Assembly (NCBI RefSeq): GCF_049896245.1
Contig: NZ_JAFCTX010000010.1
Span: 62,001 to 126,000 of the forward strand
Direction: 5' to 3'
Source: Cypionkella sp049896245
Lineage (GTDB): Bacteria > Pseudomonadota > Alphaproteobacteria > Rhodobacterales > Rhodobacteraceae
Length of the DNA: 64,000 nt
The first letter of the stretch is position 1. Every line of letters starts with the position of its first letter. Positions 31,934 to 40,378 of this stretch are shown here, one piece after another. Both the position numbers and the translations under genes were made by a program. Below the pieces are notes generated by a model. It worked only from the letters and a program-made list of their open reading frames with translations. It was not told the origin of the DNA and made no database searches.

Positions 31934-34729
31934 ATGACATTCGGCAAGGGCAACCACCTGCATCTGATCGACGGCTCGGCGTTTATTTTCCGGGCTTATC
32001 ATGCGCTGCCGCCGCTGACGCGGAAGTCGGATGGCCTGCCGGTGGGGGCGGTGGCGGGGTTTTGTAACCTTTTGTGGAGCGAGTTAACCTCAACCCGCAA
32101 AGAGGCCGCACCAACGCATCTGGCGGTGATTTTTGATGCAGGCTCGATCACTTTCCGCAATGCGATCTATGACAAATACAAAGCAAACCGCCCCGAATTG
32201 CCCGAGGATTTGCGCCCGCAATTCATCTACACCCGCAAAGCCACCAAGGCGTTCAACGTCGCCTGTATCGAACAGGACGGCTATGAGGCCGACGATATCA
32301 TCGCCACTTTCGCGCGCCGTGCGCGGGAAGCCGGGGGCACGGTGACGATCATCTCGTCAGACAAAGACCTGATGCAGTTGATCGGTGACGGCGTCGATAT
32401 GCACGATCCGATGAAAAACAAGCGGCTTGGGCTGGATGAGGTGTTTGAAAAGTTCGGCGTGGCCCCCAATCGCGTGGTCGATGTGCAGGCCTTGGCGGGG
32501 GATTCGGTCGACAACGTGCCGGGTGCGCCGGGGATTGGCATCAAGACGGCGGCTTTATTGATCCAGGAATATGGCGATCTGGAAACTCTGCTGGAGCGCG
32601 CGGGTGAGATCAAACAGCCCAAGCGGCGCGAGGCTTTGGTGGATAACGCCGACCTGATCAGGATTTCCAAACGCTTGGTGCAGTTGGACGGCGATATGCC
32701 GCTGGATGTTAGCCTTGACGCATTGGAGGTGAAGCCAGTTGAGGCCGAGGTAGTGATGGGCTTCCTGCAAGAGATGGAATTCACCACCCTGACCAAGCGG
32801 GTGTCGGAGCGCTTGAAAGTGGCGGCTCCGGTCGCTGATCCTGTGACGCTGGCTGAGGCGGTTGAGGTGGAGGCGGCGGTGCAGCTGCCGTTCGATGTGG
32901 CCGGGTATGAGAAGATCGACACGATGGCGGCGCTGGGCGCTTGGATCGCGCGGATTGTTGAGGTTGGGCATGTGGCGGTGGATACCGAGACCACCAGCTT
33001 GGATGAGATGAAGGCGGAACTGGTGGGGATTTCTTTGTGCGTCGATGCCGGGAAGGCTGCCTATATTCCGCTGGGGCATAAGCAGGGCGGCGGCGATCTG
33101 TTTGGATCGTCGGAACTGGTGGCGGGGCAGTTGGGGCTTGAGGCGGTGCTGGCGGCGTTGAAGCCAATATTGGAAGATGCTTCGATCCTGAAAATCGGCC
33201 AAAACATGAAATATGACTGGAAGATTTTCAAGCGCTATGGCGTCGAGGTCGGGCCGTTTGACGACACCATGCTGATGAGTTCGGCAATGCAGGCGGGGCT
33301 GAATGGGCATGGCATGGATGCTTTGTCCGAGAAGTATCTGGGGCATATCTGTATTCCGATCAAGCAGTTGATCGGCTCGGGCAAGTCGGCGGTGACGTTT
33401 GATCGGGTTTCGGTCGACGATGCCGTTAAGTATGCGGCGGAGGATGCGGATGTCACCTTGCGGCTGTGGGCGTTGTTCAAGCCTCAGTTGCATCGGGCGC
33501 GGGTGACGACGGTGTATGAGACCTTGGAGCGGCCCTTGGTGCCGGTGCTGGCGCGGATGGAGATGGCCGGCGTTCAGGTGGACCGCGATACTTTGAGCCG
33601 GATGTCGAACGCCTTTGCGCAGAAGATGGCGGGGTTGGAGGCGGAGATTCAACAGGTGGCTGGGCAGCCGTTTAATGTGGGCTCCCCCAAGCAGTTGGGC
33701 GAGATCCTGTTCGACAAGCTGGGCCTGCCGGGTGGCGAGAAGGGCAAGACCGGGGCTTATGCCACCGGGGCGGATGTGTTGGAGGATCTGGCGACCGAGC
33801 ATAAGCTGCCGGGCTTGGTGCTGGATTGGCGGCAGTTGGCCAAGCTGAAATCGACCTATACCGATGCGTTGCAGGATCATATCAATGCGGACACCGGGCG
33901 GGTGCATACCTCGTATTCGATCACCGGAGCGGTGACCGGGCGTCTGGCCTCGACCGATCCGAATTTGCAGAACATTCCGATCCGGTCCGAGGAGGGGCGG
34001 CGGATCAGGGAAGCGTTTGTGGCCCCGAACGGCAAGGTACTGGTCTCGCTGGACTATAGCCAGATCGAGCTGCGGATTTTGGCACATGTGGCGGATCTTG
34101 GCGCGCTGCAACAGGCGTTCAAGGACGGCATTGATATTCACGCGCTGACGGCGAGCGAGATGTTCAATGTGCCGCTTGATCAGATGACCTCGGATATTCG
34201 CCGTAGGGCCAAGGCGATCAACTTTGGGGTGATCTACGGGATTTCGGGGTTTGGCCTCGCGCGGAATTTGCGGATCCCACGGGCGGAAGCGCAGGGATTT
34301 ATTGATCGGTATTTTGAGCGGTTTCCGGGTATCAAGGAATATATGTCAGAAACCGTGGCGTTTGCGCAGAAGAACGGCTTTGTGCAGACTCTGTTTGGCC
34401 GCAAAATCCACACGCCCGAGATCAATGCCAAGGGGCCGGGGGCGGGGTTTGCCAAGCGCGCGGCGATCAATGCGCCGATTCAGGGCACGGCTGCGGATGT
34501 GATCCGGCGGGCGATGATCCGTATGCCGGCGGCGATTGCCGATTTGCCCGCCACGATGCTGTTGCAGGTGCATGACGAATTGCTGTTCGAGGTTGAAGAA
34601 GGCGCGGCGCAGGCGCTGATCAAGGTGGCGAAGGATGTGATGGAGGGGGCCTCGCACCCCGCCGTGCATCTGAAGGTGCCGTTGACTGTTGAGGCTGGGG
34701 TTGGTGCTACTTGGGCTGCGGCGCATTAG
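31934..34729 (+). CDS. polA: DNA polymerase I
   Basis: A 931-residue full-length Pol I. The 5'-3' exonuclease domain occupies about 1-290 (LIDGSAFIFRAYHAL, SVDNVPGAPGIG). The 3'-5' exonuclease is probably active because DTETTSLD (about 351-358) keeps the catalytic D and E. The polymerase domain has motif A LDYSQIELRILAH (near 706), motif B RRRAKAINFGVIYG and motif C VHDELLFEV (near 877). Works in Okazaki fragment processing and repair. Preceded by the 97-base inverted repeat. Confidence 0.97.
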   Translation: MTFGKGNHLHLIDGSAFIFRAYHALPPLTRKSDGLPVGAVAGFCNLLWSELTSTRKEAAPTHLAVIFDAGSITFRNAIYDKYKANRPELPEDLRPQFIYTRKATKAFNVACIEQDGYEADDIIATFARRAREAGGTVTIISSDKDLMQLIGDGVDMHDPMKNKRLGLDEVFEKFGVAPNRVVDVQALAGDSVDNVPGAPGIGIKTAALLIQEYGDLETLLERAGEIKQPKRREALVDNADLIRISKRLVQLDGDMPLDVSLDALEVKPVEAEVVMGFLQEMEFTTLTKRVSERLKVAAPVADPVTLAEAVEVEAAVQLPFDVAGYEKIDTMAALGAWIARIVEVGHVAVDTETTSLDEMKAELVGISLCVDAGKAAYIPLGHKQGGGDLFGSSELVAGQLGLEAVLAALKPILEDASILKIGQNMKYDWKIFKRYGVEVGPFDDTMLMSSAMQAGLNGHGMDALSEKYLGHICIPIKQLIGSGKSAVTFDRVSVDDAVKYAAEDADVTLRLWALFKPQLHRARVTTVYETLERPLVPVLARMEMAGVQVDRDTLSRMSNAFAQKMAGLEAEIQQVAGQPFNVGSPKQLGEILFDKLGLPGGEKGKTGAYATGADVLEDLATEHKLPGLVLDWRQLAKLKSTYTDALQDHINADTGRVHTSYSITGAVTGRLASTDPNLQNIPIRSEEGRRIREAFVAPNGKVLVSLDYSQIELRILAHVADLGALQQAFKDGIDIHALTASEMFNVPLDQMTSDIRRRAKAINFGVIYGISGFGLARNLRIPRAEAQGFIDRYFERFPGIKEYMSETVAFAQKNGFVQTLFGRKIHTPEINAKGPGAGFAKRAAINAPIQGTAADVIRRAMIRMPAAIADLPATMLLQVHDELLFEVEEGAAQALIKVAKDVMEGASHPAVHLKVPLTVEAGVGATWAAAH

Positions 34730-34736
34730 GTGAAGG

Positions 34737-34783
34737 CTGGGGGGCTCGCCCCCCAGACCCCGAGGATATTTGAGCAGAGAGGA
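34737..34783 (+). repeat. Dispersed hairpin-plus-ATATTT repeat, copy 4, carrying a ribosome site
   Basis: Hairpin CTGGGGGGC-TC-GCCCCCCAG (34737-34756) directly followed by ACCCCGAGGATATTTGAGC and AGAGAGG, ending at the ATG of the next gene (34783). The AGAGAGG inside the repeat serves as the Shine-Dalgarno. Confidence 0.6.
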
Positions 34784-35139
34784 TGACCGAGGTGATCCAG
34801 AACTGGGCAGAGTTGAAGGCTTTTGCTCTGGGCATGGACTTGCCCGAGATCACGTTGGCGACGCCTTGGGGGCATGAGGCGTTGAAGGCTTTTGGCAAGA
34901 TGTGGTGCTATTGGTCGTATTACGAAGACGCGGCGGTGTTCAAAGCCAGCCGCGATGAACGCGAGATGTTGATGGCGGCAGAGCCTGCAACGTTCTTTCT
35001 GCATCCGCATTATGCGCCGTATAACCTTGTGTTGGTGCGGGGTGGCCGGATTGATCCGGGTTGGGCGCAGGCGCGGCTGTTGCAGCAGTGGCGCGATGCG
35101 GCACCGAAGCGGTTTTTGAAGGACTGGGATGCGCGATGA
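34783..35139 (+). CDS. MmcQ/YjbR family protein
   Basis: A 118-residue MmcQ/YjbR (CyaY-like fold) protein: ITLATPWGHEALKAFGKMWCYWS and FKASRDEREMLMAAEP blocks. The family is annotated as DNA-binding on limited structural evidence; the function is unknown. Its start follows directly from the repeat. It overlaps the next gene by ATGA, so they are translated together. Confidence 0.85.
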   Translation: MTEVIQNWAELKAFALGMDLPEITLATPWGHEALKAFGKMWCYWSYYEDAAVFKASRDEREMLMAAEPATFFLHPHYAPYNLVLVRGGRIDPGWAQARLLQQWRDAAPKRFLKDWDAR

Positions 35140-35708
35140 CGCTGCTGGCTTTTGCAACGTCTGCGAAGTGGCATGCGTGGCTGGCGGTGAACCACGATCA
35201 CGCCAGCGAAGTTTGGGTTTTGTATCACAAAAAGGGCGCGGGCGTGGCCTCGATCGACTGGCAACAGGCGGTGGTGGAAGCATTGGTTTGGGGCTGGATT
35301 GACGGTGTGCGTAAGACGCAGTCTGAGACTCAATGGATTCAGCGGTTTACGCCGCGCAAGGCGGGGTCGGCGTGGAGCCAGATCAACCGCGCCCATGCAG
35401 AGCGGTTGATGGCTGAGGGGCGGATGCAGGCGGCGGGGTTGGCGGCGGTTGCGGTGGCGAAAGCCAATGGGCGGTGGGAAGCGACCTATTCGGGAGGCAA
35501 AGGCGCTGATTTGCCGCTGGATTTTCTGGAGGCTTTGGCGGCGGCACCGCAGTCAGCGCGGGATCAGTTTGCGACTTTGGATGCGAAGGGGCGCTATGCG
35601 ATTTACTATCGGCTGACCACGGCGAAGCGCCCGGAAACCCGTGCCAAGCGGCTGGCGGAGTTCATCGCAAAACTGACGCGGGGCGAGGGGCCGCTTATCG
35701 CTTCCTGA
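35136..35708 (+). CDS. YdeI/OmdA family protein
   Basis: A 190-residue YdeI/OmpD-associated-like protein: VWVLYHKKGAG, EALVWGWIDGVRKT, RFTPRKAGSAWSQINRAHAERL. Homologues have been linked to bacteriocin or peptide protection, but biochemical function is unknown. Its start overlaps the MmcQ stop. The gene ends inside a long hairpin shared with the convergent gene. Confidence 0.87.
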   Translation: MTLLAFATSAKWHAWLAVNHDHASEVWVLYHKKGAGVASIDWQQAVVEALVWGWIDGVRKTQSETQWIQRFTPRKAGSAWSQINRAHAERLMAEGRMQAAGLAAVAVAKANGRWEATYSGGKGADLPLDFLEALAAAPQSARDQFATLDAKGRYAIYYRLTTAKRPETRAKRLAEFIAKLTRGEGPLIAS

Positions 35709-35760
35709 CGGGCGCTCTGCGCTGCGGGCAGCGCAGAGCGCCCGTCAGGGCCGATAAGCG
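35692..35760. terminator. Long two-sided hairpin between convergent genes
   Basis: A perfect 21-base stem (35705-35725 with 35728-35748, two-base loop) plus an outer CGCTTATCG/CGATAAGCG pair (35692-35700, 35752-35760). Placed between the convergent YdeI-like and DUF1203 genes. No T-run. A diverged second copy is at 50551-50615. Confidence 0.7.
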
Positions 35761-35761
35761 A

Positions 35762-36223
35762 TCAGGCGCGCTCGACGCGGAGTTGGTAGCAGTTGTTGCG
35801 CGCAGAGCGGATGTGGACATAGGCGATGCGCGGATCGTTCAGGCGGGTCTCGGCCTCGGCAGCAATCGTCGCGGTGGCGACGACGGCGCCGGTGCCGTAG
35901 ACGATGCGGTTCTCGGTGGAATAGCCCCTTATGATGTAATCGGGCGAGGCGAGGATTTCGGGGATGTCGGAGCTGCCGCCTGCTGCGCAAGCCTCGGCGC
36001 AGAGGAAGATCGGGCCGAGTTCGGCATAAGGCTGCGGCGCGGGGAAGGGGCGGTGGGCGAGGATCAACATGCCTGCGCCTTTGGGGATCATCTGCAGGCA
36101 ATGGCGGCAGGGGTTGCCTGTGCCGTCGGAGATGTGGCGCTCGGGTTTTTGGCCGTTGGCGTCTGGGCCGCCGACTTGAAAGGCGCGAGCGGTTTCGGTG
36201 GGGATCGGGGTGAAGCGGATCAT
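35762..36223 (-). CDS. DUF1203 domain-containing protein
   Basis: A 153-residue DUF1203 protein, recognised from CRHCLQMIPKGAGMLILAHRPF and YAELGPIFLCAEAC. Conserved cysteines and a histidine could bind a metal. Function unknown. Closely follows the hairpin on its 3' side. The 164-base gap upstream to the HIT gene contains nothing recognisable. Confidence 0.87.
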   Translation of the reverse strand: MIRFTPIPTETARAFQVGGPDANGQKPERHISDGTGNPCRHCLQMIPKGAGMLILAHRPFPAPQPYAELGPIFLCAEACAAGGSSDIPEILASPDYIIRGYSTENRIVYGTGAVVATATIAAEAETRLNDPRIAYVHIRSARNNCYQLRVERA

Positions 36224-36387
36224 TTGGGGCCTCTGGGTTAGGATGGGGCCAGATAGCGCTGCGAGGGGGTTTCAGGCGACCCGGAACCTGCGGTTAAGGA
36301 ATCTGCTTTATCCTTGATCGGAATTGACCCCCAGAGCGGACGGAGTCTGATGATCTTGATGAGACTGCAGCGCAAAGCCAAACCGCC

Positions 36388-36756
36388 TTAACGCGCGATC
36401 AGCGGACCCATGACTTTGCCGCCCAAGATATGCAGGTGGTAATGCGGCACCTCTTGCATGCCATGCGGGCCTGCGTTGGTGATGGCGCGGTAGCCCATGC
36501 CGGGGGCGACGCCGACGATCTCGCAGACCTTGGCGCAGGCGCGGTGGAAATCCACGATCTCCTCGGCGCTGGCATTGGCCGCGAAGTCATCAAACGTAGC
36601 GTAGGGGCCTTTCGGGATCACCAGCACATGCACCGGAGCATGCGGGGCGATGTCGTGGAAGGCCAAACTATGCGGCGTTTCCAGCACGGTTTTGTTGGGG
36701 ATTTCGCCGCGCAGGATGCGGGCGAAGATGTTTTGCGGGTCATAGGCGTATTGCAT
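36388..36756 (-). CDS. HIT family (HINT-type) histidine triad protein
   Basis: A 122-residue HINT-like nucleotide phosphoramidase/hydrolase. The triad H105-Y-H107-L-H109 lies in VPHYHLHILGG, and the N-terminal IFARILRGEIP block is typical. Cytoplasmic, substrates probably AMP-linked amines. It starts 3 bases after the stop of the upstream glycosyltransferase, so they probably share a transcript. Confidence 0.93.
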   Translation of the reverse strand: MQYAYDPQNIFARILRGEIPNKTVLETPHSLAFHDIAPHAPVHVLVIPKGPYATFDDFAANASAEEIVDFHRACAKVCEIVGVAPGMGYRAITNAGPHGMQEVPHYHLHILGGKVMGPLIAR

Positions 36757-36759
36757 CGG

Positions 36760-38337
36760 TCAATCCACAAACAGATATTCGGTAGCGGCAATTTCGCGCG
36801 CCTTCTCTGGCGAGATATCAAGGAATTCGGCCAGAGGCACGGTGTTTTCGTCAATGCTGGCACTTTGGCGGACGCGCAGCAGATTGGGGAAGCCCGCGTC
36901 GCGGATGCGGTCTCCCTCAAATTTCACATCATAGCGTATGGTGGGCAGCAACCGTTCGATGGTGTCTTTGGGGGTGCTGTCAGAGGCCAGACCAACGCGT
37001 ATCGCATGGCCGATCAGATAGTCATCGGTGAAGTCACACTCAATCTCAAGCAGGCGGACCTTGGCCTTGTCGTTGTAGAAATCCTGCATCAGATCGACAT
37101 TGGCGGGGTCAATGCAGATCACCAACTGATCGGTTTGCCAGTAATCGAACAACACCCGCATCAGCGCGCGGCGGTGGCGGGTGCGCTTTTCCAAGGTGGA
37201 TTGGATGCCGCCCAGGTCGGGCAGCGGGGTCGAGGCCTCATTGAACAGATAATCCAGCGCGGGCAGGTTGGTGACTTGGCGCACGCGTTCGACCAAGCGT
37301 TTCGCGACATGCCATTTCTTGCAGGTGACCATCATCAGCGTGCGGTGGCGGCCCAGAGAGCTTTCGGTTTCCCAGAACCTTGGCGCGAAACGGCGGCCGA
37401 CGCGACCCCTGCCCGAGATGAATTTGAACAGGCTGCGGCCCTCGTTTGAGATCGCAAAGCGCACGCCTTTTGCGGCGTAAAGCTTGCCGAGCCGGTCTTT
37501 CAGATCGGCGGCATCCGGGCTGATTTTGCGGGCGAACAGGTAATCCTGACTGATCAGCAGGTCGTAATTGTCGTTATAGAAGGTCACCGGCATACCGTAA
37601 TCGGTGAACATCAGGAAGGTCAGGGTGCGGGTGCGCAGTTCTGCCTCAGGCACCAGATGGCGGACGATGGTTTGGAAAAACGTCTCATCGGGTATCCAGG
37701 TGGTGCGGAAGAACCGCATCACGTCGCGGCGTTTTTTGGTGAACTCCAGCACCGATTCCACGGTGCGGCGGCGCAGGCACCACCACTGGCTGCCGATCTG
37801 CATGGCGATGTCGGCGGGGACGTGGCGGGTCAGGCCGAGTTTGTCTTGCCACTTCATCGAGGCGTAGAACAGCGCCTTGTGGGTGCGCTCATTGAAGTAA
37901 TGGCGGTAGATCAGGCGTTCTTCCTTGATGCCGGTCTTGATCCAGTCGGAGTTGAAGAAATCGACGCTTTCGATGTAATCGACTTCTTCGCGGTCGAGAA
38001 ATTTATGGGCGAATTCTGCGGATTTGATCGGCATGCAGTCGCCCGACAGCATGTAGAAATGGGTAGCGCGCGGGAAGGCCTCAACTGCGGCCTCGACGGC
38101 CATCAGGGTGGCTTCGACCAGCGACCATTCGCCCCAGCCGCATTTGGCGCGGCGTTTGGTGAAGGTGACGTTGGGGTTGGCGGTGAGAACGCTTCGGATT
38201 TTATCGAAATCCGACGGCTTGGCGCGACCATCGAAATGGATGGCCACGAAATCACCGACCGCTGTCAGCCGCTGGGCCTGAGCGATAATCCCCTCGGGAT
38301 CTTTGTGGCAAAGCAGGATGTAGGCGATTCTGGCCAT
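36760..38337 (-). CDS. Core-2/I-branching-type glycosyltransferase with DUF5928 domain
   Basis: A 525-residue protein. Residues 1-240 form a Branch-type (GT14, beta-1,6-N-acetylglucosaminyltransferase-like) domain: AYILLCHKDPEGI, SLVEATLMAVEAA, THFYMLSGDCMPIKS and WIPDETFFQTI. The C-terminal half is DUF5928-like, ending in FLDISPEKAREIAATEYLFVD. No signal peptide. It reads divergently from a sulfotransferase gene, which suggests assembly and decoration of a surface glycan; donor and acceptor are unknown. Confidence 0.85.
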   Translation of the reverse strand: MARIAYILLCHKDPEGIIAQAQRLTAVGDFVAIHFDGRAKPSDFDKIRSVLTANPNVTFTKRRAKCGWGEWSLVEATLMAVEAAVEAFPRATHFYMLSGDCMPIKSAEFAHKFLDREEVDYIESVDFFNSDWIKTGIKEERLIYRHYFNERTHKALFYASMKWQDKLGLTRHVPADIAMQIGSQWWCLRRRTVESVLEFTKKRRDVMRFFRTTWIPDETFFQTIVRHLVPEAELRTRTLTFLMFTDYGMPVTFYNDNYDLLISQDYLFARKISPDAADLKDRLGKLYAAKGVRFAISNEGRSLFKFISGRGRVGRRFAPRFWETESSLGRHRTLMMVTCKKWHVAKRLVERVRQVTNLPALDYLFNEASTPLPDLGGIQSTLEKRTRHRRALMRVLFDYWQTDQLVICIDPANVDLMQDFYNDKAKVRLLEIECDFTDDYLIGHAIRVGLASDSTPKDTIERLLPTIRYDVKFEGDRIRDAGFPNLLRVRQSASIDENTVPLAEFLDISPEKAREIAATEYLFVD

Positions 38338-38476
38338 TTGGTGAACATTAAACCCTTGAACGCGTCATTGTTTCCCTAAATACCTTGAAGACACATTGAA
38401 AAGACAGAGTTTGTTTGCTTTTTTGTGCTGGATTGAGTTTGTGCCGGATAAGGCGCGGGCGTTTGGGAGAGTGCGG

Positions 38477-39295
38477 ATGGGTTTCCCCGGAACTTGGATG
38501 ACAGAGTCGGAATCGGTGGTCTACCGGGTGGTGCCGAAATGCGCCTGCTCGACCATCGGGCAGATCATGTTTTACTCGGATCACGGCAGGTTTTTCGATG
38601 GTGATATCCATGATGCGACGGGGGGCATGCACAAATGGGCGATTGAGGCGAGCCAGCCGCTGATAGAGCGCAACGTCAAGACGCATAAGTCTTACGCCTT
38701 TACTTGCGTGCGCAACCCCTACACGCGGATTCTATCGTCATTTTTCGATAAGATTTGCGGCATTCAGCGCAACGGCAAGCGCTATCGCGGCAATCTGGTG
38801 CCGCTTCTGGTGCAGAAATACGGCGTGCAGGTCGGCGGTGATGACGGGCAGGGCGCGTTCGATCAGATCGAAAGCTTCCGGCGGTTTTTGCTGTTTGCGC
38901 GTGACACCATCCGGTTCAAAAAGCCAATGGAGCCCGACATTCATTGGTCAGCGATGGCGGGCCATGTCTCGACCTATATCGTCAACGGCGGGCGCTATGA
39001 CAAGATTTTCTTCACCGAGAAATTCGATGAGGGCATGGGCGCGGTGCTGAAAAAAATCAAGGTAAAGCATAAGGTTGATCTGAAGAAGATCCCGAAGTTC
39101 AACGAGAGCGAAGGCCATGGGCCAAAGCGGCTGCACCCGGTTGAGGATTACTTTGACGATCTGTCGCGGCATCTGGTTTGGGAAATTTACAAGCGGGATT
39201 TCCAGTTGTTCAAGTATGATTTCGACAATCCGGGCAACAAGATGCCTTTGGCCGAGGTGGATCTGGATGAGGTGCATGCCAAACTGGGCGACTAA
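38477..39295 (+). CDS. Sulfotransferase family protein
   Basis: A 272-residue cytoplasmic sulfotransferase-2-like protein. The 5'-phosphosulfate loop is PKCACSTIGQIM (about 21-32) and the 3'-phosphate site CVRNPYTRILSSFFDK (about 81-96). It should use PAPS to sulfate a carbohydrate. ATG 38477 is chosen (GGAG ahead); the frame is open to a TTG at 38396. Divergent from the DUF5928 glycosyltransferase, and no PAPS synthesis genes are in the window. Confidence 0.85.
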   Translation: MGFPGTWMTESESVVYRVVPKCACSTIGQIMFYSDHGRFFDGDIHDATGGMHKWAIEASQPLIERNVKTHKSYAFTCVRNPYTRILSSFFDKICGIQRNGKRYRGNLVPLLVQKYGVQVGGDDGQGAFDQIESFRRFLLFARDTIRFKKPMEPDIHWSAMAGHVSTYIVNGGRYDKIFFTEKFDEGMGAVLKKIKVKHKVDLKKIPKFNESEGHGPKRLHPVEDYFDDLSRHLVWEIYKRDFQLFKYDFDNPGNKMPLAEVDLDEVHAKLGD

Positions 39296-39302
39296 CGGCG
39301 CG

Positions 39303-39370
39303 CTCATCCGGCCTTACAGCCGTCTTCGCTGGGACGTGGCATAGCGAAGACGGCTGTAAGGCCGGATGAG
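39303..39370. terminator. 28-base-pair perfect hairpin between convergent genes
   Basis: Arms 39303-39330 and 39343-39370 are perfectly complementary over 28 bases with a 12-base loop (GGGACGTGGCAT). It fills the gap between the convergent sulfotransferase and quinone oxidoreductase genes and probably ends transcription both ways; no T-run is present. Confidence 0.72.
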
Positions 39371-39373
39371 GGG

Positions 39374-40366
39374 TCAGTCAGGTATTTTCATCACGATTTT
39401 GCCGATGTGACCCGAGCTTTCCATCCGCCAATGTGCGGCGGGGGCTTCGGTCAGGGCGTATTCGCTGTCAATCACCACGCGGAAGCTGCCCGCTGCGATC
39501 ATCGGCCAGATGTGGGTTTCGACCTGATGCGCGATGGCGGCTTTGGCGGCGTCGGATTGCGGGCGCAGGGTCGATCCGGTCAGGGTCAGGCGGCGCATCA
39601 TCATCTCGGCGAAGTTGAGCTCCACTTTGGGGCCTTGCAGGAAAGCGATCTGCACGAGGCGGCCATCATCGCACAGCGCGCGGACGTTGCGGGGCAGATA
39701 GGGGCCGCCGACCATATCGAGGATCAGATCGAAGCCGCCGAGCTTTTTGGCTTCTTCGCTGAAATCGCTGGATTTGTAGTTGAAGCACGCTTCTGCGCCC
39801 AAAGCCTCAACCGCGCGGCATTTCTCATCACTGCCAGCGGTGGCGAAGACGCGGGCCCCTAAAGCGGCGGCGATCTGCACCGCTGTGGTGCCGATGCCGG
39901 ACGATCCGCCGTGGACAAGGAAACGCTCGCCTGCTTTTAATCTCCCCCGCATCACCATGTTCGACCAGACGGTGAAACAGGTTTCCGGCAGGCAGGCGGC
40001 TTCGCGCAAAGACAGGCCCTCGGGGATCGGTAAAGCGTGGGATTCGTTGCAGGCGACGTATTCGGCATAGCCGCCACCGGGCAACAGGGCGCAAACCTTG
40101 TCACCGATCTGCCAGCGGCTGACGCCGGGGCCCATCGCGACGACGGTGCCTGCGCCTTCCAATCCCGGCAGGGGAGAGGCAGAGGCGGGCGGCGCGTAGG
40201 AGCCTGCGCGTTGCAAGGCGTCGGGGCGGTTCACCCCGGCATAGGCGAGATGGATGATGATCTGGCCGTGACCCGGCACCGGGACCGGCAATGAGGCGGG
40301 CACCAGCACATCCGGGCCGCCGGGGGCAGAGATTTCCATTGCCAGCATCGAGGTGGAAAGCGTCAT
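39374..40366 (-). CDS. NAD(P)H:quinone oxidoreductase, zeta-crystallin/PIG3 type
   Basis: A 330-residue zinc-free medium-chain reductase: YAGVNRPDALQRAGSY, LPGLEGAGTVVAMG and FLVHGGSSGIGTTAVQIA, the NADPH site. The family reduces quinones one or two electrons at a time. It follows coq9 by 12 bases on the same strand, so a role near ubiquinone metabolism is suggested by context only. Confidence 0.9.
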   Translation of the reverse strand: MTLSTSMLAMEISAPGGPDVLVPASLPVPVPGHGQIIIHLAYAGVNRPDALQRAGSYAPPASASPLPGLEGAGTVVAMGPGVSRWQIGDKVCALLPGGGYAEYVACNESHALPIPEGLSLREAACLPETCFTVWSNMVMRGRLKAGERFLVHGGSSGIGTTAVQIAAALGARVFATAGSDEKCRAVEALGAEACFNYKSSDFSEEAKKLGGFDLILDMVGGPYLPRNVRALCDDGRLVQIAFLQGPKVELNFAEMMMRRLTLTGSTLRPQSDAAKAAIAHQVETHIWPMIAAGSFRVVIDSEYALTEAPAAHWRMESSGHIGKIVMKIPD

Positions 40367-40378
40367 TGGCGGAGCCTC

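Noticed and set aside
32555..34141. Long frame antisense to polA
   Set aside because: No start signal, low-complexity Arg/Gln/His composition, and polA is clearly the real gene.
36349..36391. Tiny frame MILMRLQRKAKPP before the HIT gene 3' end
   Set aside because: Thirteen residues, no ribosome site or context; most likely chance.
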